64,000 bases of DNA, from contig OY757934.1 of assembly GCA_963585895.1 (NCBI GenBank), forward strand, positions 39,164,510 through 39,228,509. The letters are read 5' to 3'. A program made the translations under genes and the position numbers. Position 1 is the stretch's first letter, and every line of letters starts with the position of its first letter. This document shows, piece after piece, positions 39,701 to 50,248 of the stretch. A model generated the notes under the pieces. That model saw only the letters and a list, made by a program, of their open reading frames with translations. It ran no database searches and was not told the origin of the DNA. Origin of the DNA: Sepioteuthis lessoniana (taxonomy: Eukaryota; Mollusca; Cephalopoda; Myopsida; Loliginidae).

Positions 39701-41067
39701 TATATCAGTATCACACGTTCTGGGAAAAAGACTTAACAATTGAATATGATTTAAGTGCAGGATGTCTACAAAAGAAATAGACAACTTCAAATATTTAATT
39801 TAGAAAAAAAATTCTTTAAGATATCAACACTCACGATACGTAGTTTGCAGAGAAACATTTTAAAAATTTATTACTTACAGACAACTCATCGCTGAAAATT
39901 AGATGTTCCATACAACTATCTTCATCTCCATGCTCCCACATTCCTGTCGAGTTAATTTACTTCAAAACCAAAAGGACCAGGATTTTTATTATGTCTAATG
40001 TTACAATCAAAACAAATATTATTTATTATTATTTATTACCAACCTCCACAGCAGTGAAATTCTGTAACCAAAAATAAAATTGCAACACCTCTGTAACCAA
40101 AAATAAAATTCCATGAATATATCAAGGGAGAATACTCATTTTTGGACAGCGACACATTCATAGTTTTATCTCTGTTAGAGTTTGGTAGTAAATAATACCT
40201 AATAATGTTCATTTTGAATGTATAATGTTACACTAGACAAAATCCTGCTATCTTTGATTTCAAAGAAAATTATCTTTTTATTTTAAAAATGGTTGGGGGT
40301 GATATTGTATTTTATTAGAGCCAAAGGCCTTATTTAGGCCTTCTACAGAAACTAGCATAAAATTTTCCCTGTGGGTCAGGTTTTCAAGGTTGGACCTATG
40401 ATTGCTGTGCCCTGGCAAGCAGATGTTCGGCGCTCTTTTTAAGTATAATTATAAAAATGTTCACCGGAAAAGATCCGTGATGGCGCCCACACGTACGTGG
40501 ACAACTGTCCAAGTTGCCAGTACTTTGAGCCGACACTACAATTCTTCAAACTATTTATATGTTTTAAAGGCAAAAGATTGCCATGAGATTTTATCTTTTT
40601 TCAGTAACCTTATCTTCCGTTATTGTTATAATCTTTATAATAGTTCTTTTATTGCCTTCATAGGTTTTAACGTTTTGCTGTATTATTGTGATAAATTGTA
40701 AAATGTCTCAACAATTAAACAGAACTGAAGTATTGTAGAGATAGATTACCGAGTGACTGTGACTATACACGTTCTGAAATACACTGAAACGTTGCAACTA
40801 ACCCGACACACGGTCGCTATGAACTTGGCTCAAATATACGTGGCTAGTTGAAGCAGTTCTTCATTTATTATAAATCCACAGGGCAACAGTAAATAAAAAT
40901 GGGAATTGTGTAGGTAGGCGAAGGTAGTTAGGCACATTCCTTAGCTGGAGGACGTCTGTGTGCTTTTTCATAATTGATAATCTTTTTTCTTTCCAGTTGT
41001 GTGAACACTTAGCTCGAAAAAATTTTCATTATACAGTATCGACCATAAATAATTACTCTCCGAAAAT
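39701..41067. other. Unassigned AT-rich DNA
   Basis: A local repeat of the phrase CTGTAACCAAAAATAAAATT occurs at 40061-40110. The 99-residue frame at 40402-40701 has no recognised domain. No gene is called. Confidence 0.5.
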
Positions 41068-41548
41068 TTAATGGCACAGCCGGCTGGAGCTGTAGAATAC
41101 ACCGACTGCATCTCTGCAGACAGATAAGACTCCCCCAACGAGTGTCCTGGATATGACACTAAACTATCTGATGGTGAGGCTCCAGTAATGCTGGAAATTT
41201 TTGGAATGCGGAGTACCCCTTCATTGCCATAGCTCCCAGATCCACTCTGGCCTGGGTTAGTAGCACCTGATAGGGTCCTATCTATGGGTCAAATAGAACT
41301 AAACACTATGCTTATGCTAAACGGAATTGTTTGCAATAGAATTGTTTTGACATTTAACTGTGTGTAAATAAATGAGTTTTTAACTGAATTGTTAGGATAC
41401 ATAGCAATACTTGCAACCATTTAACTTTGTTGACTAAGCTGAATTGTTTGAAGTAAAACTGTTTATATGTATAAAAATAGATTTGGCATTAAATAACCTA
41501 CAATGGTTGATACGCCATAAAACCAAACCCAAATAAAACAAACCTAAC
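41068..41548 (+). repeat. Repeat D1, full length, reference copy
   Basis: Head GGCACAGCCGGCTGGAGCTG, ACACCGACTGCATCTCTGCA, CAACGAGTGTCCTGGATATG, body GGAGTACCCCTTCATTGCC, GGTCCTATCTATGGGTCAAA, internal units, tail TTTGGCATTAAATAACCTAC, TGGTTGATACGCCATAAAAC and CCAAACCCAAA. Confidence 0.92.
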
Positions 41549-42296
41549 ATTAAAAAAGAATTTTCTTAAGTAAAGATTATAGGATTCTATCTTTTTAGTG
41601 AAAATTTGACCAAACATTATAACATACGTATAGGGCTTAAGGGTTTGGTTGTTATTATTTTATTAGTTGTTAGTAGGCTGTTGGTAGTCGTTCATTTCGG
41701 TTTGATTCATTACTATGTTCTATGGGATGACTTTGTAGTTTTTGGTATCTGACTCCTTAGTTTCTCTTATTACCCCCATTAACTTGTTCTCTTATGGTTG
41801 GCCGCAGCTGTAAATGAACTTAAAATGGAAGAAAGTCAAAGACAAGGATATTTTAAAACTTAACCTTTATTCTACTGGTCGACAAATATTTCGTGGTGAG
41901 GGAACTTTCTTCCCGAATCAGGGAAAGCTGTCCGTCCTGTCGCAGGGTGTAAAGAGAAAAGAGCTGAGAGTTTCATTTTTGGGCGCAAGGAAGTTCGTAT
42001 TCTCCCAAAGTGTAAAAACTTAAAAAACACTAATAAGAATATTTTATCATAAAATAGATGAAAAATTAAACAGTTTTATGAGGTAAAAAAGATTATTTGA
42101 TTTTGTCACTACATTAATATGTAATAAAATTCTGTAAAAAAAAATAATTTAATCTTATCATTACATATTTTTGTGTATTTTATGTTAAGATAATCTTTTA
42201 ATAATTTTTACAATTTTGAGATAGGATCGACTGGGCTTTGGTATCGACGACTTGAAGGTTAGTCTTCATATATTTGTCGTTTCTGAGTACGAAATA
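41549..42296. other. Unassigned AT-rich DNA
   Basis: The 69-residue frame at 41814-42023 has no recognised domain, and there is no shared repeat. Confidence 0.45.
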
Positions 42297-42533
42297 TAAG
42301 TAAAGTTGGCGACCAGAAGGCTCCCTTTTCAATAGCTACTACACCGAGGTGTAGGGGAGGGCATTGCTCCTTTCCAAGGATCGCTCCACTTTACCCTTGA
42401 TACGTACCTTATATTGTTGGGTGTTAAGCAAGTAGGTATCAAGGACCATTTTTAAAGTCTTTGGTATAACGCGACCTGGGATTGAACCCAGGTCTCCCGG
42501 GCGAACACTCTACCCACTTGGCAAATGATCCGG
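42297..42533 (-). repeat. SINE-A with a short internal deletion
   Basis: The reverse copy starts TAAGTAAAGTTGGCGACC and lacks the usual TAGTCGAGGG stretch before AGAAGGCTCCC. The rest is standard to CGAACACTCTACCCACTTGG. Confidence 0.88.
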
Positions 42534-43124
42534 TTAGAGAATGAGAAACACAATACGAACATTTGTTGCTGAAGAAATGTATAATAGTTTATATTTCTTC
42601 GTGCCAAACAATAAAAAACAACTCTCGACGAATTGACAAGACATTGATCGCTTAAGCAAACTTAGTAAAATGGATACTGGAATTACATAAAATACTTAGA
42701 GTACATTATAGAGTGAAAATCCTAAATTGCAGTTAAGTTCTTATTGAATGAAAGTTGCTGAATGTAGATTCACGTCAAAGCCTAGTACCGTGCGTGGTAC
42801 GACACGAGGTTTGTTGAGACGTGAGCCCCTGCAGTCGAAAGATGCACATACTTGTGCATGCTTTCTGGTTGTCGAGGCAAGAACGAATAGAGAATGTGTG
42901 TGTGTAAGTGTGTGTGAGATAGAAAGAGAAAGAGAAATAAGGAGAAAGAGAAAGAGAGTTTCGACTTTCCTGCGCGTTTTATAATGCCACTTTGGTCACG
43001 CCACCAAGCGGCCATTAGAAGTACTATTTTGGAAGCAACGGATGTAATCCCTACACACTCATTTAGCACATTATGCTGGTACATATATTTCTTAGAATTT
43101 ACTGAGTTTTGCTTGAGCTTTCAG
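42534..43124. other. Unassigned DNA with a TG/GA simple repeat
   Basis: A GTGTGTGT to GAGAAAGAGA tract lies at 42895-42960. Frames on both strands across it have no recognised domain. Confidence 0.45.
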
Positions 43125-43345
43125 ATCGTTTCAAGACTAGTCCCTCATCTAAGTACCCAACACACTCATCACTGCTTAACTTTAATAGGAATCGTACTGT
43201 GACTTAATCGAAATTCTAAAAATTTACTAAGCACAGTTTAGATTTTACACAAGATTGCTAGTACGGCACAGCCGTTGAGAATCGAACTCACTTGTAATAG
43301 TTTGGTAGCCTAGTTCGTTAACTATTGTACTAGGCGACCAGGGTA
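43125..43345 (-). repeat. H: tRNA-like part followed by a 5S fragment
   Basis: In minus reading, 43345-43225 is tRNA-like (CCTAGTACAATAGTTAACGA, GTGAGTTCGATTCTCAACGG) and leads to the H tail TGCTTAGTAAATTT. A 5S segment follows (AAAGTTAAGCAGTGATGAG, then TTGGGTACTTAGATGAG). The order is the reverse of the 5.3 and 31.3 kb copies. Confidence 0.75.
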
Positions 43346-43875
43346 CACGTTTTCTTACTAGTAACCAGTATAGTGGTGAGAATAAAGATTGACTTGGTAA
43401 GTTGGGAATCAAATTGTGTCCCGCCCTACCTGAAAAAAAGAAAGAAAATAAAGAACGGAAGGAGTATGTCGACGTGAGAAATCAATAACAGTGATTTGCA
43501 GGAAGGTCTTTTTCCTTTCTTTTTTATGTATTTGACGAGCCATAAAGATCGCGAATTCTCAGGTCATAAAACTTACCAAGTAGCAACGAAAGAAAGACAA
43601 GAAAAGAAAACGATAAACAAAACAATTAAAAAGAAAGAATGAAGAGTTTAATTTTGTAACGGTAAGTTACTCTCCACCCCCCACCCCCCCCCAACACACA
43701 CGCACACACAAAAAACGCACTTAAGAAACTTCTGTAACCTCGTTTCATAGGATGTTCAAATCTGAACCACTTTCTTCGTTATTTTCAAGAGAAGTCTGTC
43801 AAGCCTTGGTGGGTTGCAAGTCTAGGAGATGGACAACACTTAATCTAACAATAGAGGCCAACAACCACGAAGGTG
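43346..43875. other. Unassigned DNA
   Basis: A C-rich then (CA)n stretch lies at 43675-43710. No gene. Confidence 0.45.
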
Positions 43876-43945
43876 TGTTTGATATGTTTTACGGCATGTC
43901 AACTCTTGTTGAGTTATTTAATCCCGAAATCATTAGGGTTTGGGG
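43876..43945 (-). repeat. C/D-type inverted tail fragment
   Basis: TTTTACGGCATGTCAACTC then TTGAGTTATTTAATCCCG is the inverted tail stem-loop. Confidence 0.7.
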
Positions 43946-43989
43946 GGAGCGGGAAGTGGCAGCAATAATATAGTATTAAATTAGTTAGT

Positions 43990-44245
43990 TAGTTAGCGAC
44001 CATAGTCGAGGGTGACCCGAAGGCTCCCTTTTCGATAGCTACTACACCAAGGTGTAGGGGAGGGCGCTACTCCATTCCCTGGATTGCTCCACTTTACCCT
44101 TGAACCGTACCTTATAATGCTGAGTGTTAAGCAAGGTGGTATCAAGTTCCATTTTTAAAGTCTTTGGTATGACTCGACCTGGGATTGAACCCAGGTCTCC
44201 CGGGCCATTGGCGAACACTCTAACCGCTGGGCCAATGTCCCGGTT
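43990..44245 (-). repeat. SINE-A, full length
   Basis: From GCGACCATAGTCGAGGGTGA to the head CGAACACTCTAACCGCTGGG. It is preceded by a TTAG repeat. Confidence 0.9.
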
Positions 44246-44365
44246 TTTAGTATTAAATAACTAATGATAAACATTTTCAAATGATTATAACTTCAATTAA
44301 CTAATATAAATGAAAATAACTTTCATGCAATTATATGTTTTGAAGCATTTCAAGCGACTAATATA

Positions 44366-44706
44366 AGTTGACAACTGTAGTCGAGGGTGACCCGAAGGCT
44401 CTCCTTTCAATAGCTACTATACTGAGGTGTAGGAAAGAGCGCTACTCCTTCCCCTGAATTGCTCCACTTTACCCTTGGTCCATACCTTATAATGCTGAGT
44501 GTTAAGCCAGGTGGCATCAACTACCATTTTTTTGAGACTTTGGTACGAATCAACCTGGTATTGAACCCTAGTCTCCCGGACCATTGATGAACACTCTATT
44601 CAAAAGAAGACAATGAAATATCAGTCTGACATGTTTTGCAATAGGAATAGTGCCATCAGAATTAAATCATTAATTCACAATAAAAAAAAACAATATCCTA
44701 CTGTAA
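44366..44706 (-). repeat. SINE-A, head-truncated, with shared flank, second copy
   Basis: SINE-A occupies 44366-44596. The flank 44597-44704 (AAGAAGACAATGAAATATCA, GTGCCATCAGAATTAAATC) repeats 25948-26052, including the join point and the A-rich run. Confidence 0.85.
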
Positions 44707-44872
44707 CACTTTATCCTTGATACGTACCTTATAATGCTGAGTATTAAGGAATGAGGTATCAAGTACCATTTTTTAAAGTCTTTGGTATGACTCGACCTGG
44801 GATTGAACCCTGGTCTCCTGGGCCATTGGCAAATACACTACCTACTTGGCCAATGAGCCGGTTACTAATATA
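44705..44872 (-). repeat. SINE-A, 3'-truncated part
   Basis: CTTTATCCTTGATACGTACC through GACTCGACCTGGGATTGAAC to the head CTACCTACTTGGCCAATGAG. It abuts the composite flank on its left, so a recombination or nested insertion point lies at 44704-44706. Confidence 0.85.
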
Positions 44873-44929
44873 ATAATCCGTTGTAAACAATCATAGCCTC
44901 GTGTAACTCTTCTTAATATAAATTTGCAC

Positions 44930-45035
44930 ACAGTAATAAAGTGTCACGTATTTTATCAAACACGAATAATTTTCAAACAGATCTATTTGACCCATAATGG
45001 ACCTGTGAGTAATAGTAATGAAGAAAGCTGATCGT
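44930..45035 (-). repeat. Repeat D fragment
   Basis: CACACAGTAATAAAGTGTCA, TTTCAAACAGATCTATTTGA and GACCTGTGAGTAATAGTAAT match inverted D with a deletion in the middle. Confidence 0.7.
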
Positions 45036-45174
45036 CTCGAACTTCAATAGTGCAAGTCAAGATAATGTTGATGGTGGTCTGCGCAATACCTTCGGCAAGT
45101 TAATCACTTCTTTCACGCTGGTTTTCACATTTCAAAGAAAATGAAGTGTTATTGTCGATATCAATGGAATAGCG

Positions 45175-45475
45175 TTTCTGAATTTACAAAGCTTTGCTTA
45201 ATCCACCACACTGGCCTCAGTTTGGTAATAGTAACTGCTTTTCTTAAATGATCACCCATCAAAATATTGAACAGACTCACCTACTTAACTACAGTGATCT
45301 AGCGGCACTGTTACTGTAAGAGTAAAATCCTGAAAAATAAAAATGAATAGATAAGCGTAGCTAAGGTTTGGCACAAGGTTGCAATTATGGGGTACTTATT
45401 AAGAATTAAGTTCACTACTAAGTAGTTTTTAACTTGTAGTGACTAGCTTGTTAACCATTATATTTTAACAATAAT
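45175..45475 (-). repeat. H: tRNA-like part then 5S part
   Basis: In minus reading, the tRNA-like unit at 45475-45350 (TAATGGTTAACAAGCTAGTC, AACTTAATTCTTAATAAG) is followed by the 5S part at 45323-45232 (GATCACTGTAGTTAAGTAGG, TTGATGGGTGATCATTTAAG) and a tail (TTAAGCAAAGCTTTGTAAAT). Confidence 0.78.
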
Positions 45476-45548
45476 ACTAAGATACATTGTATTAGATTTA
45501 CTAATTTTCCTTAGTTTGGAACACAGGCATAAAATTGCGTTTACTACC

Positions 45549-45800
45549 AACGGCTTTCGTGGTGTAACGGTTATCAACGTTGGGAATGGACTCGGAGACC
45601 CAAGTTCAAATTCAGTTAGAGGCTTTTTGCGTATCACATTGCGTCTGAGAAAGGTATGAATCCAACTATTTTCTCTCCGACCCACCAGCTATGAGTAAAG
45701 AGTAAAGCAGACTGGACTCTTTAATTTTGGTATGGCAATCGGCCACGGTGAAGTAAAAGTTTAAATTCAGACCAGATGTATTCCATTTAAAAATTGTCCA
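45549..45800 (+). repeat. SINE-B, diverged
   Basis: GGCTTTCGTGGTGTAACGGT, CCCAAGTTCAAATTCAG, GAGAAAGGTATGAATCCAAC, CAGCTATGAGTAAAGAG, then a decayed body. Confidence 0.8.
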
Positions 45801-45880
45801 GGTTTTATGTTTGTTGTTGACGTTTTCTATTGTAAAACGTATATGAGACTAAGTCTCTTATTTCTATAATAAATGGGGAG

Positions 45881-45989
45881 TTTCTGTGGCGACATGGTTA
45901 AAGTGCTGGATTTCGGTTCGAAGTAAGCGAGATTGAACTCCGGTCGTGCTATTACGTTCACATTCGGACTAATGCCCTTGGGAAACATA
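45881..45989 (+). repeat. SINE-C head, split by SINE-A
   Basis: GAGTTTCTGTGGCGACATGG, GATTGAACTCCGGTCGTGC, CCCTTGGGAAAC. The copy resumes at 46227. The 60-80 bp before it are shared, inverted, with 51003-51085. Confidence 0.85.
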
Positions 45990-46226
45990 AAAGTAAAATT
46001 GGCGAGTTTAGTCGAGGATGACCCGAAGGCTCTCTTTTCAATAGCTACTACACCAAGGTGTAGGGGAGGGCGCTACTCCTTCCCTGGATTGCTCCACTTT
46101 ACTTTGATCCTTACCTTATAATGCTGAGTGTTATGCAAGGCTGCATCAAGTACCATTTTTTGAGTCTTTGGTATCACTCGACCTGGGATTGAACCCTGGT
46201 CTACTGGACCATTGGAGAGCACTCCT
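45990..46226 (-). repeat. SINE-A nested in SINE-C
   Basis: From AAAGTAAAATTGGCGAG to TTGGAGAGCACTCC. It breaks SINE-C just after its central core, so it is younger than that copy. Confidence 0.88.
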
Positions 46227-46320
46227 CTTCTACAATGATGGCCTTTTATTAACCCACAAAAGTTGATATGCCATTAAACAAAGACACCAAACCAAACCAA
46301 ACCAAACCAAACCAACCAAG
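46227..46320 (+). repeat. SINE-C 3' part, after nested SINE-A
   Basis: TCTACAATGATGGCCTTTTA, AACCCACAAAAGTTGATATG, CCATTAAACAAAGACACC and a (CCAAA)n tail. A 5S-like fragment follows at 46321-46400 (CTGCTTACCTTCGGTGATGG on the plus strand). Confidence 0.85.
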
Positions 46321-46419
46321 TACTGAACAGTCTCGCGGCTGCTTACCTTCGGTGATGGAGGTGGAACTGGTACCTTAAAAGCGTAATCTTATGGCAAGTC
46401 CATAAAAAACTAAAAGCAT

Positions 46420-46698
46420 ATATTTACCCAACCCCTTCCAAACGAGTAGAATGCGACACAACGTCAGTTTAACCTGTTTAAATTCAGAATTTTCCTTCTC
46501 CTAGACCAGTTGCCATAACAAGGTTGAAGAGCACGGCCTGCCCTACTATTTACACATAGCTGGTGGGAGAATAATCGGCTTCATACATTTTTCAAAAATA
46601 TTAGCGCAATGTAAAATGCAAACAGCCTTGTCTAGGATTCGAACTTGTGTCGCCGTGTCTATTTTTTTACAACAATAACCATTACACCAGGAGCGCCT
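46420..46698 (-). repeat. SINE-B
   Basis: In reverse: TATTTACCCAACCCCTTCC, TTAACCTGTTTAAATTCAG, CTTCTCCTAGACCAGTTGCC, CTAGGATTCGAACTTGTG, CCAGGAGCGCC. Confidence 0.85.
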
Positions 46699-46734
46699 AA
46701 AAATAAATGTAACAGAGATTTAAGACAAGGCCGC

Positions 46735-46832
46735 GAGTGTAGGGACATGTAGTGGGTATCGAATTTACCATTCAGTAGTAATTCATTGGCGTGACTTGCT
46801 TGTTAACCATAACACCCCAACGAGGTGCCCCA
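46735..46832 (-). repeat. H-type tRNA-like head
   Basis: Minus reading: GTTGGGGTGTTATGGTTAAC, AAGCAAGTCACGCC and then GAATGGTAAATTCGATACCC, a box A/box B arrangement. Confidence 0.6.
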
Positions 46833-46839
46833 ATAAACT

Positions 46840-47418
46840 TACTTTATAAATTAACATTTTTGGATGACGCGGAAATCATAAATCCTGGATGTGGAATTGG
46901 AGAAAATGGGATATCTCTTCTGTGTTCGTAATGTCGAAAAGTCACGTAGTAAAAATACTACTTTACTCAAATGGCAAATAAACTATTAAGCAACTATTAA
47001 TAATTGGAAAGAGAAAGTTTGTTTGTCTTCTGGAAACGTTCAAAAGGTTTCATGTTCAGCTTCCAAATTTTACATGTGTTTACAATATCGCCTAAAAATA
47101 GGTACACTCCTAATAGTGACTGAGGCTAATTTTGAGAGAAGTATATTCTATTTTGGAGCCACCAACTTTGACGAGAAAGTAAACTAAATACTCTCACTCT
47201 TTGTATTTTATTTGACAGGCCTTTCCAAACTACTCTCCTTTGGATCTTTTGACTTGATGTTATTAAACTTCAGGTTACGAGCGGACCATAAATCTCAAGC
47301 ACTTTAAGTCCCAGCACGTCGCTTTTGCTTAAGCACTGGTGAATCATAATATGACCTTTGACGACAACAATTTTCACACCTTGTTTCAATCTCCTATTAT
47401 ATTTTTATGCCCTCAAAC

Positions 47419-47481
<63 letters not shown>

Positions 47482-47892
47482 TATTAATTCATTGTTTTCA
47501 TCCCTATTATGTTTTCCGCTGTAGCACCCTCTCCTTATTCTACTCCCATAAAACAGTCTCTCTTCTTGCCTCACACCCACACCTTTAATTTGTTCTCTGG
47601 AAATCATTTAAGGTACTTTGTAGTGAAATCTGCAATGGATACAGATTCATCGTGTTCTATTTATTGCTCTGTCTGTCGAGGGGAAGTTACTCAGAATGAA
47701 AAATATACTAAAACACTTTTTATTCAACAAAAATTAATTCAATTTGTTTTCTGTACTCAGCAATCTTTAAAAAAAAAGAAAAAAGTATCCGCGTGAGTAG
47801 GCGGCCGGTTCTGAGTATGTGAGTTTTGTTTTCGGGATGAATTACACTTTCCTGATCGATTTTAAACTAAAATGTTCTGATCACCTCCACTT

Positions 47893-47952
<60 letters not shown>

Positions 47953-48330
47953 CTGATACCTTTAAAACACTATTGAGGAGTTCACATACCAAGTCTCGTT
48001 AAGATTAGCTCAGCCAAGGAATGTGAAGAATGAATGAATAATTATCCTTTCAGAAGTTCCGTTCCCCAAGGAAGAGCATTTATTTGCTTTCTGGGCGAAT
48101 TAGTCCTTCTTGATCAGTTTAAAGCTAAAATCCTTCGGACATCTCCAAAAGTGTGCAACGAGGGAGCCTCTCACGTCACCGTTCCCCCACCAATCCCATT
48201 AAAAGATACTTTTAAAATACACCTTGAGGTGAAAAATGTTCAAATGTCAATTTCAATCAAAGTGAGTCCGTTTGCTTAAGAGTCAACAGGAAACAATCAA
48301 GCTAGCAAAGAAAGCTAATCATATATACTT
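46840..48330. other. Unassigned DNA with two long (CT)n tracts
   Basis: (CT)n at 47420-47480 and 47895-47950. Frames at 47509-47796 and 48034-48279 have no recognised domain. This is one of the largest repeat-poor stretches, so an old exon or regulatory element cannot be excluded. Confidence 0.45.
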
Positions 48331-48334
48331 ATCC

Positions 48335-48380
48335 TCACACACACACACACACACACAAATATATATATATATATATATAT
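48335..48380. repeat. (CA)n / (TA)n microsatellite
   Basis: A CA run then a TA run, directly before a head-truncated SINE-A. Confidence 0.95.
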
Positions 48381-48592
48381 CAATGGCCCGGGAGACTGGA
48401 GTTCAATCCTAGGTCGAGTGATACCAAAGACTCAAAAAATAGTACTTGATGCTTCCTGGCTTAACACTCAGCATTATAAGGTACGTATCAAGGGTAAAGT
48501 GGAGTAGGGCCCTCCCCTACACCTGGTGAAGTAGCGATTGAAAAGGGAGTCTTTACGTCACCCTCCACTACGGTCGACCAACTTTACTTACT
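48381..48592 (+). repeat. SINE-A, head-truncated, bounded by microsatellites
   Basis: CAATGGCCCGGGAGACTGGA, GTTCAATCCTAGGTCGAG, then the body with a small deletion after GGTAAAGTGGAG, ending CGACCAACTTTACTTACTTT and a (TA)n(TG)n tract at 48593-48632. Confidence 0.88.
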
Positions 48593-48593
48593 T

Positions 48594-48632
<39 letters not shown>

Positions 48633-48633
<1 letters not shown>

Positions 48634-48815
48634 ATTAACGTAATGGTTACCGTCTAAGAAAATACATTCAGAGATCCAGACTCAAAAATCTGAAGGAAGT
48701 TGTTTGTGTTTCACTTCGCTCTAATGCCCTTAGCATGGGTATGAATCCATCCCTTCCTACCAGCTAACGGTAAAATAGTGGGGCAGACTAGACTCAAGCC
48801 TTTACCATAATAAAC
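48633..48815 (+). repeat. SINE-B, diverged
   Basis: GATTAACGTAATGGTTACCG, a weak box B, GTTTGTGTTTCACTTCGC, GCATGGGTATGAATCCATC, GGTAAAATAGTGGGGCAGAC. Confidence 0.7.
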
Positions 48816-48920
48816 AATTCCCTCGCGTCAATATTTTCTAAACTGGTCGTCCTCGTTGCTAATGGACGACAATACATACACCCATATATATATATATAAA
48901 TATACACATATATATATATA

Positions 48921-49172
48921 AGTAAAGTAGTAAAGTTGGTGACCGTCATCGAGGGTGACCCGAAGGCTTCCTTTTCATTAATGTAGGGAGGAGCACTACT
49001 CTTTTCCCTGGATTGCTTCACTTACCCTTAATCCATACTTATAATGCTGAGTGTTAAGCAAGAAGGCATCAAGTACCATTTTTTGAGTCTTTAGTATGAC
49101 TCGACCTGGGATTGAACCCTGGTCTCCCGGACAATTGGCGAACACTCTACCCACTAGACCTATGGACCGATA
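48921..49172 (-). repeat. SINE-A, full length
   Basis: From AAGTAAAGTAGTAAAGTTGG to the head CTACCCACTAGACCTATGG. (TA)n tracts lie on both sides. Confidence 0.9.
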
Positions 49173-49199
49173 TATATAGATATATATCAAGTAAAACTC

Positions 49200-49371
49200 A
49201 AACAAATCTAATCCATTATAAATTCATTTCACCTGCTACATAAGAAACTGGATCATCAGAATTTTTTTTTTAATGTGTATGAGCCATTTGAAGAGACAGA
49301 AAATAAAATCCGACGAAATAAATTCATAATAGCACTATAACTGTACTTAAGTTTTCTTACATTTACGTTTC

Positions 49372-49410
<39 letters not shown>

Positions 49411-49460
49411 AAATAACAAAGAAAAAGAAAAAGATGTATGATGAAATTTATATATATATA
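49200..49460. other. AT-rich spacer with (TA)n
   Basis: A (TA)n tract at 49374-49410. No gene is seen. Confidence 0.5.
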
Positions 49461-49461
49461 T

Positions 49462-49998
49462 CATCATGTCATGTCGCCAGCACGGATATCCCTGACCCTC
49501 TCTCGCCACTTCTCCCTATCGTTCATCGCCTCTGGCAGGTCTCCCGTATCCTCACTGAGCTGCTGTATGTAGGTTTGACCTGGTCGTCCAGCTTTTGCTC
49601 GGCCATATGTGGGGGTCCATAGGAGTACATCACATATGAGCTCGTCCCTACTTCTCCAGCAGTGTCCTGCATTTCTGGTTCGTCTAACTTGGATAGTTTT
49701 CGTGATGGGAGGTAGGTGGCCGTATAGTTGTTGCTTTGTGGGGTGTTGCCTCCAGGACTTGTTCAATATTGCTCGCAGCATTCTTGTGTAATTACCGTCT
49801 ATCTTTTTCTCCTGCCGTTTTGTTAGCGTCCAAGTAGTGCATCCATATAGCAGTATCGATACGACCGCTGCTTGGAAGAATCTGCGTTTCATTTTATCGA
49901 TCAGGTCTGACTTCCATATGATCGATAGCTTATAGAAAGCTGTCCATGCCTTCGTTAGCCGCGTGTCGATGTTTTTTTTCGGTTGATGAGACACTGAT
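49462..49998 (-). mobile_element. RTE-like LINE 3' end, best preserved
   Basis: One minus frame stays open for about 165 codons: NIDTRLTKAWTAFYKLSIIW, KSDLIDKMKRRFFQAAVVSI, LLYGCTTWTLTKRQEKKIDG, NYTRMLRAILNKSWRQHP, KQQLYGHLPPITKTIQVRR, RSRDELICDVLLWTPTYGR, AKAGRPGQTYIQQLSEDTG, WRERVRDIRAGDMT. The 3' end is ATGATG-like. It is 5'-truncated, with the RT core absent. The low damage suggests a recent insertion, but an active source copy would lie elsewhere. Confidence 0.88.
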
Positions 49999-50130
49999 AG
50001 AAAAAGAAAAGGATATCTGAAAAAATACAATTGAATTATTAGATAGAAAGAGAAAGAAAGTAAGAGTGGGGGCATCTGTACATTGAAAAGGAAACGATAT
50101 TCTGCATGTCTTGTGAGAAATGATAGTTTC

Positions 50131-50248
50131 TTTTCTAATGTCATATCAACCTTCATGGGTTATCTAATGCCAAAGCCATACTTGGAGAAGAACAGCAGTG
50201 GTACTATATAACCCACAGCAGAGAAATGGTTGGGGTTCTTTTTTATTC
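50131..50248 (-). repeat. SINE-C, 3' half only
   Basis: TTTCTTTTCTAATGTCATAT, CAACCTTCATGGGTTATCT, ACAGCAGTGGTACTATATAA. It stops at GGTTGGGGTTC, where the left arm of a 197-bp inverted repeat begins. Confidence 0.82.

Noticed and set aside
39470-39790. 106-residue Leu/Ser-rich membrane-like protein
   Set aside because: It is the translation of a purine-rich simple repeat.
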